DNA of 40,392 nt from Chloroflexota bacterium (GCA_005881715.1 VBEE01000040.1:1-40392), one strand, 5' to 3'; positions 15,986 to 24,586 are shown, counted from the first letter of the stretch. Program-made: numbers and translations. Notes: generated by a model not told the origin, from the letters alone.

Positions 15986-17207
15986 TCCGTTCTCCAGCGG
16001 GCGCAGCCATCGCCTGGCCCAGACGCGGCCACTGGTAGCTGGACAGTACGTCGAGCTTTGCCCGGTCGAACGTCAACCAGTCGTCCTTCAGGATCCCGCC
16101 GGTGTCTCCCGAGTCGGGATTCCATGACCAGTACGTATAGCTGAGTCCGCTGGCCTTCAGAAAGTCGACGAGACTTCGTTGCCAGGTCCCTTCCTGGTCG
16201 TGCCCCATGGACCGGCCGCCGAATTCGCCAATCAGAACGGGAGCGATACGTTCCGCCGGCAGGTATGCCCAATGGCGGCGCCAGATCGCCGGCAGATTCC
16301 GGGGGTAGTCTGGCGCGGCAAACCACGGCTGCGGGTAGACGCCCGGGCCGTAGTCGTGCGCGGAGTAGACCAACTTATCGGGGCGGGCGAGGCGAACCGG
16401 GTGATCCCGGGCGGCCGCCAGGTTACCGCCCCACCAGTAGGTGTCGGCGCCGACCCGTTCGACCCCTTCCACGACGATGAGCCAGTCGGGGTTGACGCTA
16501 AGGATGGCGTTTCCGGCGCGCTCAGCCGCCATCCGCCAGTCAGTCCGCGGGTTGCCGTCGCCCCAGGTCGCGGCTCCATGTGGCTCGTTATGCAGGTCGG
16601 CCGCGATCACCGCCGGCTGCGCCCGGTAGCGGCGCGCCAGCATCGTCCAGTCGTCGATCCAGCGGGCCTCGGACACGCGATCCGTATACCAGAGCTCGCT
16701 CTGGGCGTCGGCGGTCGGCCGGTGTCGATCGAGGACGATCGCCAGTCCGCGCCGCCCGGCGCCCTCGACGATCCGGTCCATGACCTGGAGTCCGCTCAGG
16801 CCCAGCAGGTCGGGATTCTTCGTCGCATCCATGGAGTTCGCCAGGCTGCCGGCTTCGAGCACCTGGTTGCTGAAGGGAAGCCGGATGGCATTGAAACCGG
16901 CCTTCTCGACCTGGTCCAGCATGTCCTGCCAGTTGCGCGCCCAGAGGCCGTGCGGCGCAAAGTTGGGAGTCTCCAAACCAAACCAGTTCACCCCGGTGAG
17001 GCGCACCTCGTGGCCGTCGGCGGCGACGAGTTTTCCGTGTTCGGCGCGAATGGCCGCCAGCGGCTGCCCGTGAGGGGCTGGGGATCCCCGATTGGTCGAC
17101 GGGGAACGGCACGCTTGCAAAACCGCCGCCATCGCGGCCGTCGTAAGCCCACTCGTGCCGAGCCCGGCCAGCAGCTTGAGGATGGACCGCCGGCTGACCT
17201 GTCTCAC
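15975..17207 (-). CDS. GH5-family endoglucanase-like lipoprotein
   Basis: A 410-aa glycoside hydrolase. The N-terminus has 'RRSILKLLAG', then a hydrophobic stretch ending in a lipobox-like 'VLQAC' (Cys33), so it is probably exported and lipid-anchored; the RR could also mean Tat export. The GH5 barrel spans about 55-395 ('VRLTGVNWFGLE', 'GFNAIRLPFS'). The catalytic acid/base is E208 in 'LHNEPHG' and the nucleophile E328 in 'LIGEFGG'. Cellulase-type hydrolases (BcsZ in proteobacteria, GH8) often accompany cellulose synthases; here a GH5 could play that editing role next to the GT2. GTG 17207 begins 9 bp after the ALDH stop, with GGGACGA before it. Confidence 0.88.
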   Translation of the reverse strand: MRQVSRRSILKLLAGLGTSGLTTAAMAAVLQACRSPSTNRGSPAPHGQPLAAIRAEHGKLVAADGHEVRLTGVNWFGLETPNFAPHGLWARNWQDMLDQVEKAGFNAIRLPFSNQVLEAGSLANSMDATKNPDLLGLSGLQVMDRIVEGAGRRGLAIVLDRHRPTADAQSELWYTDRVSEARWIDDWTMLARRYRAQPAVIAADLHNEPHGAATWGDGNPRTDWRMAAERAGNAILSVNPDWLIVVEGVERVGADTYWWGGNLAAARDHPVRLARPDKLVYSAHDYGPGVYPQPWFAAPDYPRNLPAIWRRHWAYLPAERIAPVLIGEFGGRSMGHDQEGTWQRSLVDFLKASGLSYTYWSWNPDSGDTGGILKDDWLTFDRAKLDVLSSYQWPRLGQAMAAPAGERNAA

Positions 17208-17216
17208 TCGTCCCGG

Positions 17217-18668
17217 TCAGCCGAAATTGATCATGACATTCTTGATCTGCGTGTAGTTGGCGAGCGCCTCGACGCCCTGCTCCCGGCCGAAGCCGCTGCG
17301 TTTGTAGCCGCCAAACGGCAGGCCAATGCTGCCTTCCACGCTGTAGGCGTTGATCCGCACCTGGCCCGATTTGATGGCGGTCGCCGCCATCAGCGCCTTT
17401 GTCAGGTCGCGCGTCCAGATGCCGGTGACCAGTCCGTAGGGGGTTCCGTTTGCGATGGCAATCGCCTCATCAACGGATTCGAATGTCGTGACCGTGAGCA
17501 CCGGCCCGAAGATCTCCTCCTGCTCGAGGACGGAGCCCCGGGCGACATGGTCGAGCAGGGTCGGCTCGATGAAGTAGCCATTGGCGAGTTCGCGCGATGT
17601 CGAGCGACCGCCCCCCGTGACCGCTGTCGCCCCATCCCGGGCGGCGGCGTTGAGGTAACCGAGCACCCGGTTCATCTGCCGTTCGCTGACCACCGGGCCC
17701 ATGTCGGGGTTGTCGAGGCCGCGGCCCATCTTGATCGTTCGAATCCGCTGCGCGAGCAGGTCGACAAAGCGGTCATGGGCCGATCGTTCGAGTAGGAGCC
17801 GGGTTGGCGCAGTACAGGTCTGGGCGGAGTTTTGCATCAGCGTGGTCGCTGACGAGGCGGCCGCGCGCTCCAGGTCGGCATCGGCAAAGATGATGTTCGG
17901 TGACTTGCCGCCGAGCTCAAGCGTGACCGGCACGACATTGTCGGCGGCGGCTTTCATGATGGCGATCCCGGTTGGGACCGAGCCCGTGAACGTGATGTGG
18001 TTGATGCCGGGATGGGCGGCGATCGCCGCTCCAGTATCACGCCCGCCGGTGACGACGTTGAACACCCCGAGAGGACATCCCGCCTCCCCCGCCAGCTCCG
18101 CGAGGCGCACGATGCTCAGACCGGCCTCGGCTGCCGGTTTGGCGACGACGGTGTTTCCGCAGGCAAGCGCGGGGGCGAGACCCCGCGAGGCGAGGCGCAA
18201 CGGATAGTTCCAGGGCACGATCTGAGCCGAGACGCCCAAAGGCTCCCGTAAGGTGAAGTCCACGAAGCCTTTTCCGAGGGGGATGCTCGAGCCAAACACC
18301 TTGTCGGCGACACCGGCAAAGAACTCGAAATAGCCGGCCGCGGCGGACACGTCGTCTTCGGCCTGACGCAGCGGTTTTCCCACGTCGAGGCTCTCCAGGG
18401 CGGCGAACTCCGCACGGCGCTCCCGCAGCAAGCCGGCCAGCTGGTTGAGGATCCGAACTCGCCGCACCGGCGGAAGCCCAGCCCATCCGCCCTCGAATGC
18501 CGCTCGGGCGGCCGCGATGGCGGCATCGACGTCGCTCTTGTCGCCCGACGCCACCGTGGCGAATCCCTCAGCGGTGGCCGGGTCAATCGCCTCGAACGTC
18601 GCGGCCGATCTCGACCAGGTGCGCTGCCCGGCGATGAACATCCGGCCGTCCACGGTTTTCGTTTGCAC
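17217..18668 (-). CDS. Aldehyde dehydrogenase, NAD(P)-dependent
   Basis: A 483-aa ALDH of normal length that oxidises an aldehyde to an acid (betaine-aldehyde, gamma-aminobutyraldehyde or similar class; the exact substrate is not predictable). All catalytic residues are present: N154 in 'VPWNYPL', K177 in 'VVAKPAA', E251 in 'LELGGKSPN' and C285 in 'NSAQTCTAPTR'. Starting at GTG 18668, it has no proper Shine-Dalgarno, but TAGGCT lies 6 nt upstream, which suggests a leaderless mRNA; ATG 18641 is an alternative. It is the first gene of the operon leading to GH5, GT4 and GT2, though a link between this enzyme and the polysaccharide is not obvious. Confidence 0.9.
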   Translation of the reverse strand: MQTKTVDGRMFIAGQRTWSRSAATFEAIDPATAEGFATVASGDKSDVDAAIAAARAAFEGGWAGLPPVRRVRILNQLAGLLRERRAEFAALESLDVGKPLRQAEDDVSAAAGYFEFFAGVADKVFGSSIPLGKGFVDFTLREPLGVSAQIVPWNYPLRLASRGLAPALACGNTVVAKPAAEAGLSIVRLAELAGEAGCPLGVFNVVTGGRDTGAAIAAHPGINHITFTGSVPTGIAIMKAAADNVVPVTLELGGKSPNIIFADADLERAAASSATTLMQNSAQTCTAPTRLLLERSAHDRFVDLLAQRIRTIKMGRGLDNPDMGPVVSERQMNRVLGYLNAAARDGATAVTGGGRSTSRELANGYFIEPTLLDHVARGSVLEQEEIFGPVLTVTTFESVDEAIAIANGTPYGLVTGIWTRDLTKALMAATAIKSGQVRINAYSVEGSIGLPFGGYKRSGFGREQGVEALANYTQIKNVMINFG

Positions 18669-18674
18669 GCCTCT

Positions 18675-18680
18675 AGCCTA
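18675..18680 (-). promoter_or_regulatory. Putative -10 box of the ALDH-GH5-GT4-GT2 operon
   Basis: On the minus strand TAGGCT ends 6 nt before the GTG at 18668. Distance and sequence fit the leaderless pattern seen at several other starts in the window. Confidence 0.4.
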
Positions 18681-18732
18681 CGGGTAAGAAAGATTCAGGC
18701 GAAACACCGCTGTTTGGAGGGATGCTGAAGGC

Positions 18733-19344
18733 GTGAGGCTGATGACTCGCCTTGCGGCCTATCTGACCAGCCGCCGGAACCTGGCCGGATCGGGTCTCGC
18801 GCTAATCGGCGCCGGGCTTGCGCTCGCCGACCCGGTGGGGCTTGGTGGGTTGGCCCTCGTTATCGGCTTCTACCTGGTGGGCGCCCTGGCCGTTGCATCC
18901 AAGCCGGCCATCCACCCCTACGGGTTCGATCCGCAGCTGGTGCAGGGCGCCCTGAGCGACGAGATCAGGGTCGTCAGTGGCCGGGTGCCGGCCGACGTCA
19001 TCACGCGCATCCAGCGGATCGAGCTGACCATCCGATCCGAGATTCTGCCGGCTCTCGATGCCCTGCCCCCCGGTTCGGAGGAGCTTTACTTGATCGAGCG
19101 GACGGCGCGCGATTGGCTGCCGACCGCCGTTGAGCGGTACCTGACTCTTCCCGCCGACTATGTGTCATCGCAGCCCGGCAGCCGAGGCTGGACCGCGCTG
19201 CAGGTCCTGCTCGAGGAGCTGGACCTGCTCGATGCCGAGATGCGCCGCGTGGCGGAGGTCGTCCATCGTGCGGACATGGATCGACTGCTCGCGCACCGCC
19301 GGTTTCTCAACGAGCGGTTTCGCCGGGAGGACGCCTCAGGCTGA
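18733..19344 (+). CDS. Hypothetical membrane-anchored protein (distantly XpaC-like)
   Basis: A 203-aa protein with two adjacent hydrophobic helices (about 17-34 and 36-55) and a soluble helical C-terminal domain (about 65-200). The segment '[21 protein letters not shown]' recalls the conserved 'yLPttv..Y' region of XpaC-like 5-bromo-4-chloroindolyl phosphate hydrolysis family proteins, but this similarity is weak. The last 9 bp overlap the convergent DUF4349 gene. GTG 18733 is preceded by GAAGG; ATG 18742 is also possible. Divergent from ALDH over 64 bp. Confidence 0.65.
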   Translation: MRLMTRLAAYLTSRRNLAGSGLALIGAGLALADPVGLGGLALVIGFYLVGALAVASKPAIHPYGFDPQLVQGALSDEIRVVSGRVPADVITRIQRIELTIRSEILPALDALPPGSEELYLIERTARDWLPTAVERYLTLPADYVSSQPGSRGWTALQVLLEELDLLDAEMRRVAEVVHRADMDRLLAHRRFLNERFRREDASG

Positions 19345-20253
19345 CGTCGGCCGCCGCAGCGTCGGCCGGAGCGATACGGGCAGCAAGCGCCAGATACCCA
19401 GCCCGAGCAAGAGCAGGAGCGCGAACGGAAGGAGGAACCCGCTGACAACCAGGATTCCGCCGAGCACCGCGGTGAACGCCTGCCCGGCCGTCGCCCAGGA
19501 GGTTGCGAGACCGCTGCGGTCCCAGAGGGAGGGCTGCGCCGGCGCCGGCGCCACAGTGTAGAGCCGGACCGTGATCGTCGAGTAGGTGGTGCGCTGGTCG
19601 AGAAACCGGATTCGGCCCTGAATCTGCTCGATCTCGCCGGTCACCGATGACAGCTGGTTCTGGACGGCGATGCTGTCCGAAATCGTCTGCGCCTTGCGCA
19701 TCAGGTCGAGCAGGACCGCCTGCTGCGCCTGCTGGTTGCGTAGCCGCGACTGGAGGTCGACGTACTCGCCACTGACGTCCTGGCTTTGAACCTGGAGCTG
19801 GGTCGCCTTGCCGAGCCCGCGCAGCGCGCTCAACGCGTCGGCATAGCTCGACGACGGGACGGCGACGACGACGCTGCCGGCGTCGGTCTCCTTGCCGGAG
19901 ACGTCGCCGACCTGCGAGCTCACGAGGTAGCCGTTGAACTGGGCGGCGATGGCGACCGCCTTGTTGTAGCTGTTCCAGAACGAGCCCGAGGTGATCTGAA
20001 TGCCCATCGTCGCGTCCTGGATGACCTTCTGGTCGCCCCGCGCCTGCAAGACCGCGTTGCTGGCCGCCTGGGAGGTCTGCCCGCTCGCGGTGCTCTTATC
20101 GGCAGGCGCCGGCACGTTATTCCCGGACGAGCCCTGGCCCAGGCCGCCGCTGACCGTGCTGTTCGAGCCGGTGCCTGCTTGCGTCCCACAGGCCGCCAGG
20201 AGACCCACGAGACCGAGAAGCGCCAACAGACGTGGCAGACGGTTCAACGACAC
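19336..20253 (-). CDS. DUF4349 lipoprotein
   Basis: A 305-aa envelope protein. The signal peptide ends with the lipobox 'LVGLLAACG', followed by a Ser/Gly/Asn-rich linker. The DUF4349 domain covers about 75-240: '[20 protein letters not shown]', '[21 protein letters not shown]', then a long coiled-coil hairpin with '[20 protein letters not shown]' and '[13 protein letters not shown]'. A transmembrane helix (about 262-290) and a basic tail close the protein. DUF4349 proteins are widespread and of unknown function. The start was placed at GTG 20253 because GAGGTG lies 6 nt upstream. Confidence 0.85.
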   Translation of the reverse strand: MSLNRLPRLLALLGLVGLLAACGTQAGTGSNSTVSGGLGQGSSGNNVPAPADKSTASGQTSQAASNAVLQARGDQKVIQDATMGIQITSGSFWNSYNKAVAIAAQFNGYLVSSQVGDVSGKETDAGSVVVAVPSSSYADALSALRGLGKATQLQVQSQDVSGEYVDLQSRLRNQQAQQAVLLDLMRKAQTISDSIAVQNQLSSVTGEIEQIQGRIRFLDQRTTYSTITVRLYTVAPAPAQPSLWDRSGLATSWATAGQAFTAVLGGILVVSGFLLPFALLLLLGLGIWRLLPVSLRPTLRRPTSA

Positions 20254-20312
20254 GATCTTCACCTCGCAAGCTAGGACGCCGATCCTGGCAAAAAGTTCCG
20301 GGTTCATCAGGC

Positions 20313-20318
20313 TAAGCT
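20313..20318 (+). promoter_or_regulatory. Putative -10 box of the Cys-motif gene
   Basis: TAAGCT ends 6 nt before GTG 20325, with no Shine-Dalgarno between. Fits the leaderless pattern. Confidence 0.4.
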
Positions 20319-20324
20319 TGAAAC

Positions 20325-20639
20325 GTGAGCCGTCCGGTCGACCTTTCTCCGCTGCAGCGCGAGCTCGATAACCTGCGGCTGCAGCTCTGCATCTGCAACA
20401 ACGCCGGCACCTGTCTTGGCTGCCAGGGCGTCGAAATGCTGCGGCAGCAGGCGCAGATGGTCGTGTCGGCCGCCACCCAACCGGTGCTCCTGCAGGTGGC
20501 CCAGGAGACTCAGGCCAAAGAGCTGGTCAAGCAGGTGCAGGAAATGCAGGAGCGGCTTCTGCGCGACCCCGAGGCGGCGAAGGCGCTCGAAGAGTTACTG
20601 AAGTATTTTCAGGCGCCGCCCGAGGAAGAAAACCACTAG
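20325..20639 (+). CDS. Small conserved-looking protein with CxCx5CxxC motif
   Basis: A 104-aa cytoplasmic protein of unknown family. Near the N-terminus is '[16 protein letters not shown]' with four cysteines arranged C-x-C-x5-C-x2-C, a pattern suitable for binding Zn or an Fe-S cluster. The remainder is helical and probably coiled (about 36-100, '[20 protein letters not shown]') with an acidic end. It is divergent from the DUF4349 gene and convergent with the sortase, 15 bp from its stop. The GTG start has a leaderless-type -10 box. Function unknown. Confidence 0.7.
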   Translation: MSRPVDLSPLQRELDNLRLQLCICNNAGTCLGCQGVEMLRQQAQMVVSAATQPVLLQVAQETQAKELVKQVQEMQERLLRDPEAAKALEELLKYFQAPPEEENH

Positions 20640-20654
20640 ACCGGCGGCTGCCGA

Positions 20655-21272
20655 TTAAGTGCTCGACGTCGGCATCGCGGTGACAACCACGCGCTGGGTG
20701 TCGACCCAGTTCGGCCAACAGGTGAAGAGGGTGAGGCGGACGTCGCTGGTTGATTGCAGGATCTGCACGGCGGTCGGGGCCACAATCGACCGGGCTGTGA
20801 CCCGGTAGCTCACCGGCGAGCCGCCCGGCGCCGTCACCTGCACCTCGTCGCCGGGCCGCAGGTCTTGCAGCCGGCCGAAGACGCTGCCCTCGATGTCATC
20901 GTGGCCATACAGGACGGCGTTACCGGCGCCGATCGGGGAGGAGTAGGCGTAATGGGTGATGGCGTAGCCCTTGGCGATCTCCATGTTGCCGCCCCGATCG
21001 ACGCCGCGGTCGAAGATGGGGGCGTTTTTGACGCCCAGCCTGGGAATCGACAGGTAGGCGACCACCTGGTTGGGTCCGGCCGCGGTGCTGTTCGTCCCGG
21101 GCAGAAATTTCGGATGCTGGTGGGGCGGCGAGAGGGGATCGCTCAGCGCCGGGATCGACTGGGTGACGGCGGGCGCCGCGCCGAAGTTGATCAGGCCCAG
21201 CCCGGGAAGCGCGCTGGCCATCAAGGCCAGCCCGCCGGCAATGAGCAGTCCCGCTATCAGGTTTCGACGCAT
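20655..21272 (-). CDS. Sortase (class D/E-like)
   Basis: A 205-aa membrane-anchored transpeptidase. An N-terminal signal anchor (about 4-27) and a Pro-rich linker precede the sortase beta-barrel (about 68-200). The catalytic triad is visible: H124 in 'VLYGHDDIEGSVF', C185 in 'LTLFTCWP' and R194 in 'DTQRVVVTA'. Sortases of this type attach surface proteins with an LPxTG-like signal or act on pili; no substrate with such a signal is present in the window. ATG 21272 is supported by TATGAT 6 nt upstream; the gap sequence is GGGAGG, which would not be at a useful Shine-Dalgarno distance. Confidence 0.9.
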   Translation of the reverse strand: MRRNLIAGLLIAGGLALMASALPGLGLINFGAAPAVTQSIPALSDPLSPPHQHPKFLPGTNSTAAGPNQVVAYLSIPRLGVKNAPIFDRGVDRGGNMEIAKGYAITHYAYSSPIGAGNAVLYGHDDIEGSVFGRLQDLRPGDEVQVTAPGGSPVSYRVTARSIVAPTAVQILQSTSDVRLTLFTCWPNWVDTQRVVVTAMPTSST

Positions 21273-21278
21273 CCTCCC

Positions 21279-21284
21279 ATCATA
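21279..21284 (-). promoter_or_regulatory. Putative -10 box of the sortase gene
   Basis: TATGAT on the minus strand ends exactly 6 nt before the ATG at 21272. This is the best match to TANNNT with leaderless spacing in the window. Confidence 0.5.
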
Positions 21285-21314
21285 GTCAGAGGAATTCAAA
21301 ACCCTGTCAAGGAA

Positions 21315-21350
21315 TCAAACCCGGGCGCCGGCCCCAGGGGCCGACGCCCG
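21315..21350 (-). terminator. Strong hairpin after the HU-like gene
   Basis: The inverted repeat at 21322-21350 can form a 12-14 bp stem with one G-T wobble. It lies 16 bp after the stop codon of the minus-strand HU-like gene. The following sequence GGTTTGATTCC is only weakly T-rich. Confidence 0.6.
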
Positions 21351-21366
21351 GATCTCGAGCAGTGTC

Positions 21367-21714
21367 CTAGGCGGCCTTGCGGGCGGCCGTACGGATGTAG
21401 GCCTCGCGGACGGCCTTGGGGAACGACCAGCGCGGCTTCTTCGAGGCGGGCCGCGCCTTCAACATGATCGACTCGCCGGTGAAGGGGTTGGTGCCTTTCC
21501 CTGCCTTGCGGGCCTTGACGTCACGCGATGCGAGGGCGCCGATCTCGGGGAAACGCACGCGCATCCCGCGCGCGCCGGCGGTGATCGCCGCCTGAAAGGC
21601 GTCCTTGACGGCCCAGTTGAGGTCCGACTTCTTGACCTTCTGGCCCTTCTCGGTGAGGTTGTCGTGCACCAGGCTAACGAACGTCGACGCTGTCCATTTT
21701 TGCGTTTTCGCCAT
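21367..21714 (-). CDS. HU/IHF-family DNA-binding protein with basic C-terminal extension
   Basis: A 115-aa protein, longer than the usual 90-aa HU. The N-terminal dimer region is 'TASTFVSLVHDNLTEKG' and 'LNWAVKDAFQAAITAG'. The beta-arm region carries 'FPEIGALASRDVKARKAGKG' and the HU-typical 'NPFTGESIMLKA'. The last 30 residues are basic ('RPASKKPRWSFPKAVREAYI') and not part of standard HU. It should bend or compact DNA in the nucleoid. GGAGG is 5 nt before the ATG. Confidence 0.85.
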   Translation of the reverse strand: MAKTQKWTASTFVSLVHDNLTEKGQKVKKSDLNWAVKDAFQAAITAGARGMRVRFPEIGALASRDVKARKAGKGTNPFTGESIMLKARPASKKPRWSFPKAVREAYIRTAARKAA

Positions 21715-21829
21715 CGTGTCCTCCGTTCAGTTTCTCGAGCCGGCACGCGGCCCTGTCGTTCGGTCCAAACGGCCCCATCCCGAAAAACGTGCGTATTTCC
21801 CGAGAATCAGCCGCGAGAATAGAGCTGAG

Positions 21830-22291
21830 GTGCCTCAATTGCGGTTCGAAACCAGGCTCGAGTCGGATCAGGAGGCGGTCTTCATCCGGCTACCCGACGA
21901 CGTCGTGGCCGCGCTGGGGCACGGGAAGCGGGTGCCCGTCAAGGTCACGATCAATGGCCATCCCTATCGCAGCACGATCGCCGTCTACGGTGGTCGCTAC
22001 TACCTTCCGGTGCGCAAAGAGGTCCGAGCGGCAGCCGGGGTTGCGGTGGGGGACCAGCTCACGGTGAGCCTCGAGTACGATGCCGAGCTGCGGACGGTCG
22101 ACCTGCCTGAGGGTTTGCGGTCAGCCCTTCAGGCCAACGCCGAGGCGGCGGCCGCCTTCGACAAGCTCTCCTATACGCGCAAGAGGGAGCTCGTCCAGTG
22201 GGTAACCGGAGCGCAGCGTGCCGAAACGCAGCAGCGGCGGATGGCACAAGCGATGGCGATGTTGCGTGGCCACCGGACGGGGCGGCACTAG
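21830..22291 (+). CDS. DUF1905 / YdeI-OmpD-associated domain protein
   Basis: A 153-aa protein with an N-terminal DUF1905 beta-barrel (about 3-90: 'LRFETRLESDQEAVFIRLPD', 'VPVKVTINGHPYRSTIAVYG', 'GVAVGDQLTVSLEYD'). It has the C-terminal helical YdeI/OmpD-associated domain (about 105-150: 'AFDKLSYTRKRELVQWV', 'AETQQRRMAQAMAMLR'). Members of this family have been linked to antimicrobial peptide resistance, but the biochemical role is unknown. GTG 21830 gives the family N-terminus; the upstream in-frame ATGs lie in the divergent HU gene. It is divergent from HU over 115 bp. Confidence 0.85.
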   Translation: MPQLRFETRLESDQEAVFIRLPDDVVAALGHGKRVPVKVTINGHPYRSTIAVYGGRYYLPVRKEVRAAAGVAVGDQLTVSLEYDAELRTVDLPEGLRSALQANAEAAAAFDKLSYTRKRELVQWVTGAQRAETQQRRMAQAMAMLRGHRTGRH

Positions 22292-22295
22292 CAGG

Positions 22296-22478
22296 TCAGG
22301 CGGCGTTGCGCTGCCGCAGAGCGAAGGCGATCCGGTTATCGAGCATCCACTCTTCCTCGAGGGCCAGGATGCTCAGCAGCAGCTCCTCATGGATATCCTC
22401 GAGCTCGCGACGCCGCTCGATTCCCTCCGCATCCAGCGGCTGTGGAACGAGCGCCTCGAACTGCCGGGAGGCATCCAC
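22296..22478 (-). CDS. Small hypothetical protein
   Basis: A 60-aa acidic, helix-forming protein ('RRELEDIHEELLLSILALEE') starting with GTG, with a GAAGGA stretch about 12 nt upstream. It lies in the gap between convergent neighbours and its stop is 4 bp from the DUF1905 gene's stop. I do not recognise it. No other frame in the gap is better, and the amino-acid composition is plausible for a real protein. Confidence 0.4.
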   Translation of the reverse strand: MDASRQFEALVPQPLDAEGIERRRELEDIHEELLLSILALEEEWMLDNRIAFALRQRNAA

Positions 22479-22595
22479 TGCTGAGTCACATCCTTCTTGC
22501 CTCCGTTCTAGCGCGACAGCATTAAGGCCGCGTTAGAGGGTGCGCGGTTCTCGTGATCCGGCGCAGCACTGTGCCGCCGGCGTTACCGGCTCGTC

Positions 22596-24221
22596 TTATT
22601 CGGAGGGGCGGACGACCGCCGCTGCCTGGCGGGCCTGCTCCCGCAGGACTTTCTTGTCGAACTTCCCCACACTCGTCTTGGGAATCTCGTCGATGAAACG
22701 CACCTCGTCGGGCAGCCACCACTTCGCCACCAGCGGCCTGAGGTAGTCGAGAATCTCGTCCTGCGTCACGGCGCCCTTGAACTCCGGCTTGGCGACGACG
22801 TAGGCAATCGGGCGCTCCTGCCACTTCGGGTGAGGCACTCCGATGACGGCCGCCTCGAGCACTTTCGGGTTACCCATGATCGCCGACTCGAGCTCAACTG
22901 ACGAGATCCACTCACCGCCGGACTTCACCAGGTCTTTGGTGCGGTCGACGATCTGAGCGTACCCTTCCGAGTCGACATTCGCGACGTCGCCGGTTCGAAG
23001 CCAGCCGTCGGCGGTGAAGCGATCGGCATCGACGCCGCGGTAGTAGCCGGCCGTCACCCATGGGCCGCGGACCTGGATCTCACCGACGCTCTTGCCGTCC
23101 CAGGGCACCAGCTTCCCGCTGTCGACATCAGCCAGGCGTAGCTCAACGCCCGCCAGCGGAAGCCCCTGCTTGAGTCGAATCGCCTTAAGGTTGCTGTCCT
23201 TCATCGAGCTCTTGATGGTGGCACACGCCGCAACCGGGGAGGTCTCGGTCATGCCCCAACCCTGGTTGGTATCGATCCCGTGCCTGGTCAGCCCGTCGTA
23301 GAGTCCCGCGGACAGCGCGGAGCCGCCGACGAACATCCGCAGGCCTCGCAGGTCGGTCCCGGTCTTGTCGAGGTGCTGAAGCAGGGGGATCCAGACGCTG
23401 GGCACGCCGGCACTGAAGGTGACTCCCTCTTCCCTGATGAGTTCGGTGAGGCTGACCGGGTCGAGGAACCGGTCGGCAAAGACTTGCTTGGCCCCCAGCA
23501 TCGTGGCGGCATAGGGGAGGCCCCAGGCGTTCGCGTGGAACATCGGCACGATGGGCAGGATGCTGTCCGACTCCTGCAGGCCGATACCGCCGCCGATCGC
23601 GATGCCGAACGAATGCAGGACTGAAGATCGGTGGCTGTAGACAACGCCCTTTGGCTTACCGGTCGTGCCGGACGTGTAGCACATGGCCGCCGCGTCGCGC
23701 TCGTCGATCTGGGGCCAGGGATAACTGGTGGGCCGGCCGCCGAGGACCTCCTCGTAGGACGCCATGGGCTTGAGCTGGCCATCGGGTGAGGGAGCATCGG
23801 TCATCACGACGAACTGCTGCACACCTTTGATGTCGTTCGCGATGCGCTGCAGCGCCGGCAGGAGCGAAGCGTCGACGAATATGACCTTGTCCTCCGCATC
23901 GTTGATCACGTACTGCAGGTGCTCCGGAAAGAGCCGGGGATTCAAGGTGTGGAGGACGGCGCCGGCGCCAGGGACGGCAAAATACAGCTCCAGGTGGCGG
24001 TAGTTGTTCCAGGCGAGCGTGCCGACCCGGTCGCCGGCGCTTACCCCGAGGTGCTTCAGGCCATGCGCGAGTTGCGCCACACGTCCGCCGAAGTCGGCGT
24101 AGGTATAGCGATGGCGGCCGGTTTCGCGCCGGGTCACGATCTCCTTGGTTGGGAATAAGGTGGTCGATCGCCACAGAAAGTGCTGGAGCGTCAGTGGGAA
24201 GTCGGGCATCGTACTGCGCAT
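22596..24221 (-). CDS. Fatty-acyl-CoA ligase (AMP-forming, medium/long-chain AlkK-like)
   Basis: A 541-aa adenylate-forming enzyme that activates a fatty acid to acyl-CoA with ATP. The P-loop motif 'YTSGTTGKPKGVVYSHRS' is at about 182-199, followed by the 'HANAWGLPY' segment typical of AlkK and medium-chain ligases, 'NQGWGMTETSPV' at the adenine-binding site, 'GWLRTGDVANVDSEGY' and the catalytic lysine region 'PKTSVGKFDKKVLRE' near the C-terminus. Length and motifs are complete. ATG 24221 follows GGGAGGG by 9 nt. Confidence 0.92.
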   Translation of the reverse strand: MRSTMPDFPLTLQHFLWRSTTLFPTKEIVTRRETGRHRYTYADFGGRVAQLAHGLKHLGVSAGDRVGTLAWNNYRHLELYFAVPGAGAVLHTLNPRLFPEHLQYVINDAEDKVIFVDASLLPALQRIANDIKGVQQFVVMTDAPSPDGQLKPMASYEEVLGGRPTSYPWPQIDERDAAAMCYTSGTTGKPKGVVYSHRSSVLHSFGIAIGGGIGLQESDSILPIVPMFHANAWGLPYAATMLGAKQVFADRFLDPVSLTELIREEGVTFSAGVPSVWIPLLQHLDKTGTDLRGLRMFVGGSALSAGLYDGLTRHGIDTNQGWGMTETSPVAACATIKSSMKDSNLKAIRLKQGLPLAGVELRLADVDSGKLVPWDGKSVGEIQVRGPWVTAGYYRGVDADRFTADGWLRTGDVANVDSEGYAQIVDRTKDLVKSGGEWISSVELESAIMGNPKVLEAAVIGVPHPKWQERPIAYVVAKPEFKGAVTQDEILDYLRPLVAKWWLPDEVRFIDEIPKTSVGKFDKKVLREQARQAAAVVRPSE

Positions 24222-24382
24222 CGCGTGAACCCTCCCTCAGCGGCCCGCCCGGCCGCCCTATTTTTGGTCGTCGCAATACCCCCCATGATATGCTTGACGC
24301 CGGGCGGGGTCAGCCCGGTCATGGCACGCCCTAAGAACGCAAGTGGACCGGGGATAACTTTGCGAAGGAGCTAGCGACAGAC

Positions 24383-24586
24383 GTGGCGCAGAACGGTACG
24401 ATCAAGCGACTCGTGATGGATCGCGGATTCGGATTCTTGAGCGGCGAGGACGGCAAGGAGTATTTCTTCCATCGGTCGTCCGTCGAGGGCTCGTTCGAGG
24501 GGTTGCAGGAGGGGCAGAAGGTCAGCTTCGACGTCGAAGCATCAGCTCCCAAGGGGCCACGGGCCTCGCGGGTGCGCGTCGCTTAG
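24383..24586 (+). CDS. Cold-shock protein, CspA family
   Basis: A 67-aa single-stranded nucleic-acid-binding protein that acts as an RNA chaperone. RNP1 'DRGFGFLS' (residues 14-21) and RNP2 'EYFFHRSSV' (27-35) are present. The start is GTG 24383 with GAAGGAG about 12 nt upstream. The roughly 160 bp before the gene contain no other gene and may hold a 5' leader. The gene is followed by a clear terminator. Confidence 0.93.
   Translation: MAQNGTIKRLVMDRGFGFLSGEDGKEYFFHRSSVEGSFEGLQEGQKVSFDVEASAPKGPRASRVRVA

Noticed and set aside
22576-22590. Small hairpin gccgg-cgtta-ccggc after the acyl-CoA ligase
   Set aside because: Only five base pairs and no T tract; too weak to call a terminator.
24222-24382. 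Structured leader or thermosensor of the cold-shock gene
   Set aside because: The length fits a 5' leader, but I see no defined conserved cold box or clear promoter, so I do not call it.
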